This document shows, piece after piece, positions 1-7,067 of a stretch of 64,000 bases of DNA. The stretch lies in NCBI GenBank assembly GCA_023400985.1, contig JAEXEN010000007.1, forward strand, positions 29,901 to 93,900. The letters are read 5' to 3'. The translations under genes and the position numbers were made by a program. The notes below the pieces were generated by a model. That model did not search any database. It worked only from the letters and a program-made list of their open reading frames with translations, and was not told the DNA's origin. Within the stretch, counting starts at the first letter, position 1; every line of letters starts with the position of its first letter. The stretch is from Bacillota bacterium. GTDB lineage: Bacteria; Bacillota; Clostridia; Christensenellales; CAG-138.

Positions 1-333
1 CTCGAAGACGGCTGGCGCGATATGTACTTTATGCTCAACGAATATGCCAAGCGCCGCAGATACCTTGTGGACGCTTTCAACGAGATCGGGCTTACCTGCA
101 ACGAGCCGGAAGGAGCGTTCTACGTGTTCCCGTCCATCCAGATAAGCGGACTTTCGTCCGAGGAGTTCTGCGACAAGCTTCTGGCACAATACGACATATG
201 CGTCGTTCCGGGCACGGCGTTCGGTCCGAGCGGCGAAGGCTACATCCGCTGCTGCTACGCGACCTCCATGGAGGACTTAAGGGAGGCCGTCCGCCGCATC
301 ACGGAGTTCCTTAAGGGGTTAGGAAAGCTGTAA
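1..333 (+). CDS. PLP-dependent aminotransferase, class I/II, C-terminal end (5' truncated by window)
   Basis: The reading frame is open from base 1 and ends at 333, so only about the last 110 residues are present. The motifs GAFYVFP and GTAFGPSGEGYIR match the small C-terminal domain of aspartate/aromatic class I/II aminotransferases, where the Arg of GYIR normally binds the substrate carboxylate. The catalytic PLP lysine lies upstream of the window, so the substrate cannot be assigned. The VanZ-like gene follows 27 bases later on the same strand. Confidence 0.88.
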   Translation, partial: LEDGWRDMYFMLNEYAKRRRYLVDAFNEIGLTCNEPEGAFYVFPSIQISGLSSEEFCDKLLAQYDICVVPGTAFGPSGEGYIRCCYATSMEDLREAVRRITEFLKGLGKL

Positions 334-360
334 GGTGATCCCTGAGTTTTTCGAGGTCAT

Positions 361-1779
361 ATGGACTTTATAAGCATCGTATCGAACATTGCTCCGTATG
401 CTTTGGCGGCGCTTGTTACGTCGGCCGTCTTTATCGGCGGCATTTTACTCGGATATAAATTTTATAAAAAAAGAGGCGGCAGACATACTTTCACAAAAAA
501 GCAGTTTACCGCTTTTTTCTTGCTTACCGCATGGTTAATCGTTGTCATAGGGATCACTATGCTTAGCCGCGGCGCAAATTTTCAAGGATGGATGAATCTC
601 AGGCTGTTCAGCGATTACGTCAATGCATGGAATAACTGGTCTCTAAGCGAATTCCAGCTTATTGTCTTTAACATGCTGATGTTTGTGCCACTGGGCTTTT
701 TGCTTCCCCTGCTCGGGAAGCGCTTGCGGCGCTTTGCGCCGGTGTTGTTTGCCTCCTTTTTCGTCACCGTTTGTTTGGAAACTGTGCAAATGCTGACAGG
801 CAAGGGCGTTTTTGAGCTGGATGATATTTTACACAATATAATCGGAAGCATAGCCGGATATTTGCTCATGGCTGCAATTCTTTCCTGCATAGGACAGAAA
901 AAGTTATCAGTTAAGCCTGTGCTTAGGGCGCTTGCGATACCGCTTGTGTTCACCGTTGCGTTCTCCTGCGCCGCTGTTGTTTACCACGCAAAAGAGCTGG
1001 GGAATCTTCCTATACGCCCGGCCATTCCTCAGGATACGTCTAAGGGTATCATACAACTGAACGTAGATTTACCCGAAACGGCATCGCCGGCAGCAATATA
1101 TCGCAATGGGAATATCCAAAACCTTGCGTATGGCAAAAAGGTGCTATCCTTGGTAAAGGAACAATTTCTGCTAAAACAGATTGGAAGCATGCGCACCGAA
1201 GGCAGCAACCGTATTTATTATTTGATCGATGATTTGGGATCAAAATATAGCTTTCATTACTCTTTATCCGACGGAAGCTGGTCACTTGGGAAAAGTGACT
1301 ATATAGAAAAAACCCTGGATGAAGAAACATTGCGGAATCAACAGCAAATCATTGAAAAGTGGCTTTTAGAAAGTGGTCTTTTGCCATCGGATTCAGGATT
1401 CAGTATTCAAAACAAGGATACGCTCCGATGGGAAAAGGAATCCCCCATTGACATTCACCATAGGAACAGCAATTATTCCAGCGGTGTTATTATGGTGCAG
1501 ATTTTGGGGGACGTTACGGTTCCTCAATGGATGTTTTACACAATGGCTGAAAATTACTATGTACGCAATATGGATATCCTTTCACCGGCGAAAGCTTTTG
1601 AAGAGGTGAAGAAGGGAATTTTCCAAATCTACAACGATTTGAAAGAAAATTATGTGTTGCTTGTTGACGGCTATGACCTCACCTATGTTTATGATACAAA
1701 GGGGTATTATCGCCCCGCATACCAGTTTACAGGCACTCTGGACGGGGAGCAATGGAGTTGTCTCATACCTGCGATGTAA
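361..1779 (+). CDS. VanZ-like membrane protein with large C-terminal extracytoplasmic domain
   Basis: 472 residues. The N-terminal ~200 residues hold about six hydrophobic segments with a VanZ-like pattern: a polar FNMLMFVPLGFLLPLL segment, then an LETVQML helix and a DDILHNIIGSIAGYLL helix. The remaining ~260 residues are soluble and were not recognised. VanZ itself gives low-level teicoplanin resistance, but most family members have no known role. The start at 361 is preceded by GAGG four bases upstream. A strong hairpin terminator follows at 1861-1884. The fusion to a long C-terminal domain is seen directly; its function is unknown. Confidence 0.75.
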   Translation: MDFISIVSNIAPYALAALVTSAVFIGGILLGYKFYKKRGGRHTFTKKQFTAFFLLTAWLIVVIGITMLSRGANFQGWMNLRLFSDYVNAWNNWSLSEFQLIVFNMLMFVPLGFLLPLLGKRLRRFAPVLFASFFVTVCLETVQMLTGKGVFELDDILHNIIGSIAGYLLMAAILSCIGQKKLSVKPVLRALAIPLVFTVAFSCAAVVYHAKELGNLPIRPAIPQDTSKGIIQLNVDLPETASPAAIYRNGNIQNLAYGKKVLSLVKEQFLLKQIGSMRTEGSNRIYYLIDDLGSKYSFHYSLSDGSWSLGKSDYIEKTLDEETLRNQQQIIEKWLLESGLLPSDSGFSIQNKDTLRWEKESPIDIHHRNSNYSSGVIMVQILGDVTVPQWMFYTMAENYYVRNMDILSPAKAFEEVKKGIFQIYNDLKENYVLLVDGYDLTYVYDTKGYYRPAYQFTGTLDGEQWSCLIPAM

Positions 1780-1860
1780 ATAGCATCGGCCATCACCGAA
1801 AAGGCATATTGAAAACTAAGGCTAAGATCCGTACTGCAATCTATCGGTAGAATTATAAGA

Positions 1861-1888
1861 AAAAGCAAGGTTTCCCTTGCTTTTCTAT
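1861..1888 (+). terminator. Intrinsic terminator after the VanZ-like gene
   Basis: A 10-bp perfect stem (AAAAGCAAGG, 1861-1870, with its complement at 1875-1884) has a 4-base loop. The T-rich arm is followed by CTATCTTTT. The stem is A-rich on one side and T-rich on the other, so it may also stop transcription coming from the right. Confidence 0.75.
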
Positions 1889-1961
1889 CTTTTCGGCTAT
1901 CTATAGTTTTTTATTACACTGTCTTATGGGTAGCCTCCGTTGGCCACCTTTTTCGTGTTTT

Positions 1962-2576
1962 TCAGCCGAGCGTAGTAGGTAGGTCGGAGAAAGTGAATAC
2001 GCCGCGGAAGGTCACGTTGGTGTTGTTGGAGCAGTCGCATCTTTCCACATCGATGTCTACAGTAGGCGTTACGCTGGCACAGCCGAGGGTCTCAAGGTCG
2101 GGTTCTTCGTCATTGCAAAGATAACCGATGAACTCATCCACCATACATACGCCCTGGCAGCTCAAGCATGTGCCGGAGCCGCAGCCGGACGTGACAGGCC
2201 CTGCCGAGATCATGTAGGGGATAGCGCCGGTGAGGCTTACCCGATACACATCTATGGGGCAGGAACCGCCGCAAGGGAGCTTCGCATCCATAGAGAGCTC
2301 CTCTAGGGTGTAGCCGAGGTAATCGGTATCATAGCAAATGCGGATGGAGGAGGGAGTAATGTTACGCGCGTCGAACGATTCGTGTAGCGTCACCGTTTCG
2401 CAAAACGGTGCTTTCAGATCGCCGCATTTTTGAGAGCACCCGCATCCGCCGCCGTCTGTGCTGCCGTTTTCGAAATTTTCGGCGGCGTTTTGCGGCCGTG
2501 CTTGAGCGTTTGGGCGGCCGGAGCCCCTGCCGCTGTTAGCGTTGTTTCTGCTGTAACTGATTCTTGTATTTTGCAT
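1962..2576 (-). CDS. Cys-rich protein of unknown function
   Basis: 204 residues from the ATG at 2576, chosen because AAGGAG lies 12 bases upstream. An in-frame start at 2609 would add only a basic stretch that includes the ribosome-binding site. The first ~50 residues are Asn/Gly/Ser/Ala-rich and disordered-looking. The rest carries about sixteen cysteines in clusters (CGCSQKCG, CGGSC, CGSGTCLSCQGVC, CDC). There is no signal peptide or membrane segment. Composition and length resemble spore-coat or exosporium structural proteins, but that is only an analogy. It is a single-gene unit, convergent with the VanZ-like gene. Confidence 0.65.
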   Translation of the reverse strand: MQNTRISYSRNNANSGRGSGRPNAQARPQNAAENFENGSTDGGGCGCSQKCGDLKAPFCETVTLHESFDARNITPSSIRICYDTDYLGYTLEELSMDAKLPCGGSCPIDVYRVSLTGAIPYMISAGPVTSGCGSGTCLSCQGVCMVDEFIGYLCNDEEPDLETLGCASVTPTVDIDVERCDCSNNTNVTFRGVFTFSDLPTTLG

Positions 2577-2764
2577 GGTTGTCGATTTCTCCTTTTCTCG
2601 CGCAATCAACTGAGCGCAGGCTTGTTATATAATATGAATGAGCGCTTATATGTGCTTGAAAATTCAGCGTGAAAATTGGAGCCCCAACGCAGCTCTTTTT
2701 GTGTTGACAAGCGACTGCCTGGCAAGTATAATTGTGTTTGCAGTCGCGTAAAGCGACTCGTTTT

Positions 2765-2847
2765 GCGGTCGTGGCGGAATCGGCAGACGCGTACGTTTGA
2801 GGGGCGTATGGGAGACCGTATGGGTTCAAGTCCCATCGACCGCACCA
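2765..2847 (+). tRNA. tRNA-Leu(GAG)
   Basis: The acceptor stem GCGGTCG/CGACCGC is perfect, with discriminator A and an encoded CCA. The anticodon stem-loop TACGT-TTGAGGG-GCGTA gives anticodon GAG (Leu, CUC/CUU codons). A long variable arm, as expected for class II tRNA, precedes a T-arm with stem ATGGG/CCCAT and loop TTCAAGT. It stands alone and is followed directly by an intrinsic terminator. Confidence 0.96.
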
Positions 2848-2850
2848 AGA

Positions 2851-2882
2851 AAAATCCTAGACGTTGTCTAGGATTTTTTTTA
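2851..2882 (+). terminator. Intrinsic terminator of tRNA-Leu
   Basis: A perfect 10-bp stem (AATCCTAGAC, 2853-2862, with its complement at 2866-2875) has a 3-base loop. A run of T continues to about 2881. It begins a few bases after the CCA end of the tRNA. Confidence 0.9.
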
Positions 2883-2968
2883 TTGCTAGATTTTGAAAAA
2901 CCCACCTCCAAACCCTGCTAAAAAAGTTGACCTCGCATAGAGTATCATCGACGATCTTAGGAGGCCGG

Positions 2969-3033
2969 ATTCGCGTCATAAGCCCAAGAGCGTAGCCGGG
3001 ACGGCAAGCTCACATGGCTGATATGACGCGAAT
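2969..3033. repeat. 12-bp perfect inverted repeat flanking a 41-base loop
   Basis: ATTCGCGTCATA at 2969-2980 is exactly complementary to 3022-3033. The enclosed 41 bases are GC-rich and contain smaller self-complementary pieces (AGCC/GGCT). It sits between the tRNA-Leu terminator and a degenerate copy of the tRNA 3' end. It may be part of a decayed tRNA or structured RNA, or a recombination footprint. No gene is visible in 2883-3218. Confidence 0.6.
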
Positions 3034-3095
3034 AAGCCCCATCGACCGTACCAAAAAGAATCGATGGGGTTCGATAGGAATCCGTCGATTCTTTT
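3034..3095 (+). repeat. Degenerate duplicate of the tRNA-Leu 3' end plus terminator
   Basis: Bases 3034-3062 match 2828-2856 (T-arm, acceptor 3' strand, CCA and downstream bases) at about 25 of 29 positions. As after the real tRNA, a hairpin follows: AAAAGAATCGA at 3054-3064 with its complement at 3085-3095, then T-rich sequence. No intact tRNA can be folded here, so this is a remnant of a duplicated tRNA gene or an attachment-site-like repeat. Confidence 0.6.
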
Positions 3096-3218
3096 GCATT
3101 CTTTTTTTCCCATCGGCTCCAAATAAAAAAATAAGAAAGAAGAAATAAGAATGCAGATGGGTTTGCTCCGCAAACCGATACTTATTTTTGAGGAACACTG
3201 AACCGTATATTTATTGAA

Positions 3219-3247
3219 TTGACAGCCTGCCCCTGCGCATTTATAAT
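3219..3247 (+). promoter_or_regulatory. Consensus sigma-70/sigma-A promoter with no downstream ORF
   Basis: A perfect -35 TTGACA (3219-3224) and a perfect -10 TATAAT (3242-3247) are separated by exactly 17 bases. Transcription would start near 3254. The next convincing coding start is at 3700, about 450 bases away, so this promoter probably makes a non-coding or long-leader transcript. Confidence 0.8.
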
Positions 3248-3253
3248 GCAATA

Positions 3254-3620
3254 CTGTATGAAGGGAGGGCAGAAGAAATCCCGTACCTGCGCATGGTTGC
3301 GGCGCAAAAATGACCTGTACAGATGAAGCGTACATAAGGCCAGACGGACAGCCGGGTCAAAAGCCGAGGAAACACAGGATACCTTGTTGAAGGGTAATTT
3401 CGCCCCATTATAAGTAGTGCCTGAAAACCAAATCATGGGTTTTTGCACCCCGAACGGGGAGCAGGGGAACGGCGCGGCCGAAGCCCCGCAGACAACCGCG
3501 GACAATCCGCGGGCTATACGCGATACTTGTAAGCGATCAACATGGGGAACGGCCGCTTTCGGACTGCGTTTCTCCGGATTCTACCAATGGATAAATAAAA
3601 AGACTTTGCTCTAAAATAAA
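3254..3620 (+). ncRNA. Candidate structured non-coding RNA
   Basis: The stretch lies downstream of the consensus promoter and has no ORF with a ribosome-binding site. It has local hairpins, for example CCGCGGA with its complement around 3497-3513, CCCC-GAAC-GGGG near 3450, and TGCGC/GCGCA near 3280. I could not match it to tmRNA, SRP RNA, RNase P, 6S RNA or a T-box by their conserved motifs. It could instead be the 5' leader of the C39-like gene at 3700. The 3' end is a guess because no clear terminator is visible. Confidence 0.3.
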
Positions 3621-3699
3621 TAATACAAGCCGTAGAATGATGCCAAGCACAAGTATCCTCGCTTTTAATTGAACTTTCATTAAAAAGAGGAGAAAAGAA

Positions 3700-4644
3700 A
3701 TGAAAAAGAATTTGTTCGCGCTTATCTCGGCCCTTGTGATGCTGGTTTCCCTGTTCATTGGCTGTGCGGCGGCCCCGGCGGAAACGGTGCAAAAAGCGAA
3801 GCCCGAAGTGATTTCGGGTGAGGATAACGACGAATACGGCGGTGCCGACGCCTACGGCAGCGCGGGCGACCATGCCGCTTCCATCTACTATGGTAATCCG
3901 GATTTTTACAATGTGGAGTCCGGCGACCAATTGACCATTCTTTCCCATTTTAAAACGTTTCAGCAAACGACCGAATATTCCTGCGGCGCCGCCTCCGCGC
4001 TGATGGCGCTCCAACACTTTGGCATTGATAGCTATTCGGAGCTTGCGCTCTGCGAGCTCGGAAAAGTATCCGTGGATGAAGACGTCACCGGCGCGCAGCC
4101 GGGCAGCGCGGATAACTTTTATGAGTACGGCGCAAATGTTGGCAAGCTTGTGAGCCTTTTTGAGCAGATTGAAGGCGTTAAGGTGGTAGAAACAAACTAT
4201 CGCACGGATTATACCGATGCCGACCTGATTCAAGCGGGGCAGGGGTATACCGATAACGATGTGGGCAACCTTCCTGGGACCTTCGAATCGGTTTCTCTCT
4301 ATGCTTCAGAAAACGACCCGAATACAGAAGCTTGGATGGAAAATGCAAGCGACAGCTATTTTGTAAAATGGGTAACGGGGCATCTCAAAAATAACGAGCT
4401 TATCCTTGTGGAGTGGAGCGATTGGGATGGCCATTGGCAGGTCATCATCGGCTACGATACGCTCGGCACGCCGGGGATCGGAGATGATATCCTCATTTTT
4501 GCTGACCCGTACGACACAAGCGATCATTGGCAGGACGGCTATTATTACTATCCCGCGGAGCGATGGTTCTACATGTGGAACGACCGCAATGTAGCCGCGA
4601 AGCCTTTCCAGCTTCAGCCGTATGTTGTTGTTGCAGAGGGGTAA
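3700..4644 (+). CDS. Secreted lipoprotein with C39-like papain-fold cysteine peptidase domain
   Basis: 314 residues. A signal peptide ends in a lipobox (LFIG|C), so the protein is probably anchored to the outer face of the membrane. The domain begins with FQQTTEYSCGAASALMALQ, where the Cys is the expected nucleophile of C39-like (Peptidase_C39_2) domains. The pattern continues with DGHWQVIIGYD for the His and FADPYD for the Asp. An acidic linker of ~35 residues separates the lipobox from the domain. The start has AGAGGAG seven bases upstream. Physiological substrates are unknown; no bacteriocin or transporter gene lies nearby, so leader-peptide processing is unlikely. Confidence 0.8.
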   Translation: MKKNLFALISALVMLVSLFIGCAAAPAETVQKAKPEVISGEDNDEYGGADAYGSAGDHAASIYYGNPDFYNVESGDQLTILSHFKTFQQTTEYSCGAASALMALQHFGIDSYSELALCELGKVSVDEDVTGAQPGSADNFYEYGANVGKLVSLFEQIEGVKVVETNYRTDYTDADLIQAGQGYTDNDVGNLPGTFESVSLYASENDPNTEAWMENASDSYFVKWVTGHLKNNELILVEWSDWDGHWQVIIGYDTLGTPGIGDDILIFADPYDTSDHWQDGYYYYPAERWFYMWNDRNVAAKPFQLQPYVVVAEG

Positions 4645-4664
4645 GTTAACCTGAGCACAAAGGG

Positions 4665-4694
4665 ATCAGCGGGTTTCGGCAGAAATCCGCTGAT
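4665..4694 (+). terminator. Possible terminator after the C39-like gene
   Basis: ATCAGCGG (4665-4672) pairs with 4687-4694, and GTTTC/GAAA extends the stem inward. The sequence that follows is only weakly T-rich, so termination is uncertain. Confidence 0.35.
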
Positions 4695-4707
4695 TCATTG
4701 CGCTTAA

Positions 4708-4911
4708 GCACAAGCGGTCCTCGCTTACGCGTTTAGCAAACTTGGGCTCGACACCGTTTTCGCGACGATATACCACGATAACGCGCCGTCGGTACGCATG
4801 GCGGAGCGGCTTGGGATGTCGTTCGTAGAGCGAAGGATGGTAGGCCGGAGCGACGACTTTGTATACGCGATCGGTAAAGCGGACTACTCGCGCTGCGGAG
4901 ACGGACGGTAA
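4708..4911 (+). pseudogene. GNAT acetyltransferase remnant (C-terminal part only)
   Basis: The frame reads as the C-terminal ~67 residues of a RimJ/RimL-type N-acetyltransferase: AYAFSKLGLDTVFATIYHDN, then APSVRMAERLGM, the family's typical acetyl-CoA-binding end. It is closed by a stop codon immediately upstream (4705-4707) and has no start or ribosome-binding site. The N-terminal half is absent, so the gene is a 5'-deleted fossil. Confidence 0.75.
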
Positions 4912-5040
4912 GCCGTTTGAGAAAAAATTCTTAAAATTTTACCCGCATATTTCGGGCGGCGGCGCGGGCAATCTTTATTAGAATTTTCCTCTCCCGATGC
5001 ATAGGATGGTAGAAGAATCTTTGCAGAGGGGTCGGACAGC

Positions 5041-5535
5041 TTGTACCGGAAATTTCCATACCAACGCAACACAAATAACCAAAGATGCCGTGAAAACCGA
5101 CGTAACGCAAATCCGGTCTCCAAGGATTATGGACCGAAGCCGTTTGCGGTGAATATAGAGGAGGCTGCACGAAAAAACAATTATTTCCGAACGGCTTTAT
5201 GGACCGGCCGCCATTTACAGCTTACCCTGATGAGCATAGACGTCGGAGGGGATATAGGACTGGAAATGCACCCGCACTTGGATCAATTCATTCGTATTGA
5301 AGATGGACAGGGAATCGTCCAAATGGGCGATGCAAAAGACAAGCTGGATTTTCAAGCCTGCGTTAGCGACGGCTATGCTTTTACGATCCCCGCTGGGAAA
5401 TGGCATAACCTGACCAATACGGGCAAAAAACCGATCAAGCTGTATTCCGTTTATGCGCCGCCCCAGCATCCGCATGGCACCGTTCACCAGACTCGAGCTA
5501 TTGCAGATGCCGCAGAACAACACAATACGCATTGA
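5041..5535 (+). CDS. Small cupin-domain protein
   Basis: 164 residues with a TTG start, chosen because AGAGGGG lies nine bases upstream and no better start precedes the conserved part. The cupin motifs are clear: GLEMHPHLDQFIRIEDGQG (motif 1, metal-binding His and Glu) and IPAGKWHNLTNTG (motif 2, third His). These form a single beta-barrel with a metal site. Members of this family are often annotated as mannose-6-phosphate-isomerase-like cupins, but the substrate is not predictable. It is monocistronic, with a bidirectional terminator downstream. Confidence 0.8.
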   Translation: MYRKFPYQRNTNNQRCRENRRNANPVSKDYGPKPFAVNIEEAARKNNYFRTALWTGRHLQLTLMSIDVGGDIGLEMHPHLDQFIRIEDGQGIVQMGDAKDKLDFQACVSDGYAFTIPAGKWHNLTNTGKKPIKLYSVYAPPQHPHGTVHQTRAIADAAEQHNTH

Positions 5536-5587
5536 TTTATTGCAATAAGTTGCCGATGAAAGAGATCGAGCCATATTGATTACGGAA

Positions 5588-5631
5588 AAAAGCCCTCTGT
5601 GCAAATCAGTATCCAAGAGGGCTTTTCTTTT
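5588..5631. terminator. Bidirectional terminator between cupin and AstE-like genes
   Basis: AAAAGCCCTCT on the left pairs with AGAGGGCTTTT on the right (about 5589-5625). There are A and T tracts on both sides. It serves the convergent cupin gene (+) and the AstE-like gene (-). Confidence 0.85.
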
Positions 5632-5645
5632 ATCAAATCTACCCC

Positions 5646-6524
5646 TTATCCCTTCCGTACCCTCGCATACGTCCCTACCCATAAATTCCCCTCAAACAGA
5701 TAACTCATAGGCAGCACGGCCATCACAAGTGCGTCTTCGGGCGCAGACACGGGCTCAGAATCGAGCGTGCCGAGCGTGTCGCCGCGCTTCACGCGGCTGC
5801 CCTTTTGCACCGTGGGCATCCAAAGCCCCGCGCGGGGCGCGTTTGCGTCGGTGAGCCCGTCGTAGAAGGCGGGCGGCACGCCGGTTACGGCGCCCTCCAG
5901 CATGCCGTAGGCGCGAAGCAGGTCGAGGAGAGCGGAGAAACAAAGGTCTGAATCGGTTTTGTTGATAACGCCGTCACTCGGGCCGGAGGGGAGCTCGATG
6001 ACGCAGGTGAGTTGACCGCGTTTGCGGCACGATTCCGTGAAAAGCTGGCCGGGAGTCCCTTCCGAGCGGATCGCGACGGGCATGGTGATGCGGGATATGA
6101 ACGCGGGGAGCTTTTCGAATTCATCGTACACCGAGAGGATGTAGGGCAGAAGATACTGCGAGCAGCAATGAAGGTCCACGACTACATCGGCGTCCTCGGT
6201 TTCCTCCCATGCCGCTTTTGCGACACGGTGCGTGATGCTAAGCGTTTGGTCCCCGGGAAAAACGCGGTTCAAATCGACCTTGTCAAAGGGAGAACGGCGG
6301 GAGAGGCAGCGCATGGCGGCGGGGTTTACGGTGGGCAAAACGCGTACCGTGCCTTTTACGGGCGGGTTCTTTTCGAGGTACTCCATCAATCGGCGCGCGG
6401 TGTAAACGCCCGTCACCTCGTCGCCGTGCACGCCTGCCGTAAAGGTGATCACAGGCTTGCCAGAACCGTATACATGTACTTCGAGCGCACTCGTTACGCC
6501 CGCTTCTTCGATATACTTCACCAT
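5646..6524 (-). CDS. Succinylglutamate desuccinylase/aspartoacylase-family zinc hydrolase
   Basis: 292 residues from the ATG at 6524, which has a perfect GGAGG five bases upstream; an in-frame start at 6575 lacks one. The zinc site of this M14-like family is visible: GVHGDE (first His and Glu) and VVDLHC (second His), with a catalytic-Glu candidate in CVIELPSG. The C-terminal ~60 residues form a biotinyl-lipoyl-like barrel (GSRVKRGDTLGTLD) common in the AstE/aspartoacylase-like group. It probably cleaves an N-acyl amino acid. It lies close to a beta-aspartyl-peptide locus, so an acyl-aspartate or acyl-arginine substrate is conceivable but not shown. Confidence 0.8.
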   Translation of the reverse strand: MVKYIEEAGVTSALEVHVYGSGKPVITFTAGVHGDEVTGVYTARRLMEYLEKNPPVKGTVRVLPTVNPAAMRCLSRRSPFDKVDLNRVFPGDQTLSITHRVAKAAWEETEDADVVVDLHCCSQYLLPYILSVYDEFEKLPAFISRITMPVAIRSEGTPGQLFTESCRKRGQLTCVIELPSGPSDGVINKTDSDLCFSALLDLLRAYGMLEGAVTGVPPAFYDGLTDANAPRAGLWMPTVQKGSRVKRGDTLGTLDSEPVSAPEDALVMAVLPMSYLFEGNLWVGTYARVRKG

Positions 6525-6631
6525 AACTTCCTCCGTTGTGATGTGTAAGGTAGGGGGTTCAACTTCCCTTACCATATGCAGTCGTGTTAAAATAAAAGAA
6601 AAAATCCCCGCGGGAAGAAAAAGGAGCCCGT

Positions 6632-7036
6632 ATGGTGCTTTGCACGCTCAAAAAAACCATGCTGCACCTGATGATGTCGGTGCTTTTATGCCTTGCCGTC
6701 TGGACATTTTCGGGCGGCGGGGCCGTTTACGCGGGCTTTATGGCGGGGCTTCTCGGCGCGGCGTATTTGCTGGCCGCGTGGCTCATGTACCTGAAGAGCC
6801 GCGGCAAGGACCCGTTCGCTTTCCTGAAGCGGAATAAAACGCCGTCCGTGCCCTATTTCCACCGAAAGGAAAAAGGTGTTTCCTCCAAATTGCGTTTTTT
6901 TCATGAGCGCCACGAGTTGGAGGACGACGGCCTCGGTACGGACGGCTCCGACCCGAAGGAAAAATCGCAATGCGGCGCATTAGCGTTCTTGATCTGCGGC
7001 GTCGTGATGCTCGTTATGTCGCTGCTGCCGGTTTAA
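6632..7036 (+). CDS. Small membrane protein of unknown function
   Basis: 134 residues with AGGAG five bases before the ATG. There are two hydrophobic segments near the N-terminus (about 12-28 and 33-55), a ~55-residue charged cytoplasmic-type stretch and a C-terminal hydrophobic helix (about 112-131). No family was recognised. It is divergent from the AstE-like gene and convergent with the cyanophycinase-like gene. A terminator-like hairpin inside that neighbour (7221-7249) could end its transcript. Confidence 0.65.
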   Translation: MVLCTLKKTMLHLMMSVLLCLAVWTFSGGGAVYAGFMAGLLGAAYLLAAWLMYLKSRGKDPFAFLKRNKTPSVPYFHRKEKGVSSKLRFFHERHELEDDGLGTDGSDPKEKSQCGALAFLICGVVMLVMSLLPV

Positions 7037-7067
7037 CGCGGCGGGATGGAATCATCCCCACCCTACC

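Noticed and set aside
3254..3620. RNase P, tmRNA, SRP RNA or T-box assignment for the structured stretch
   Set aside because: None of their conserved motifs (for example GGTGG of T-box, GAGGAAAGTC of RNase P) was found, so it is left as an unnamed candidate.
3514..4233. Long minus-strand open frame of 239 codons opposite the C39-like gene
   Set aside because: It lies entirely antisense to a gene with signal peptide, lipobox and catalytic motifs, and has basic low-complexity composition without a ribosome-binding site.
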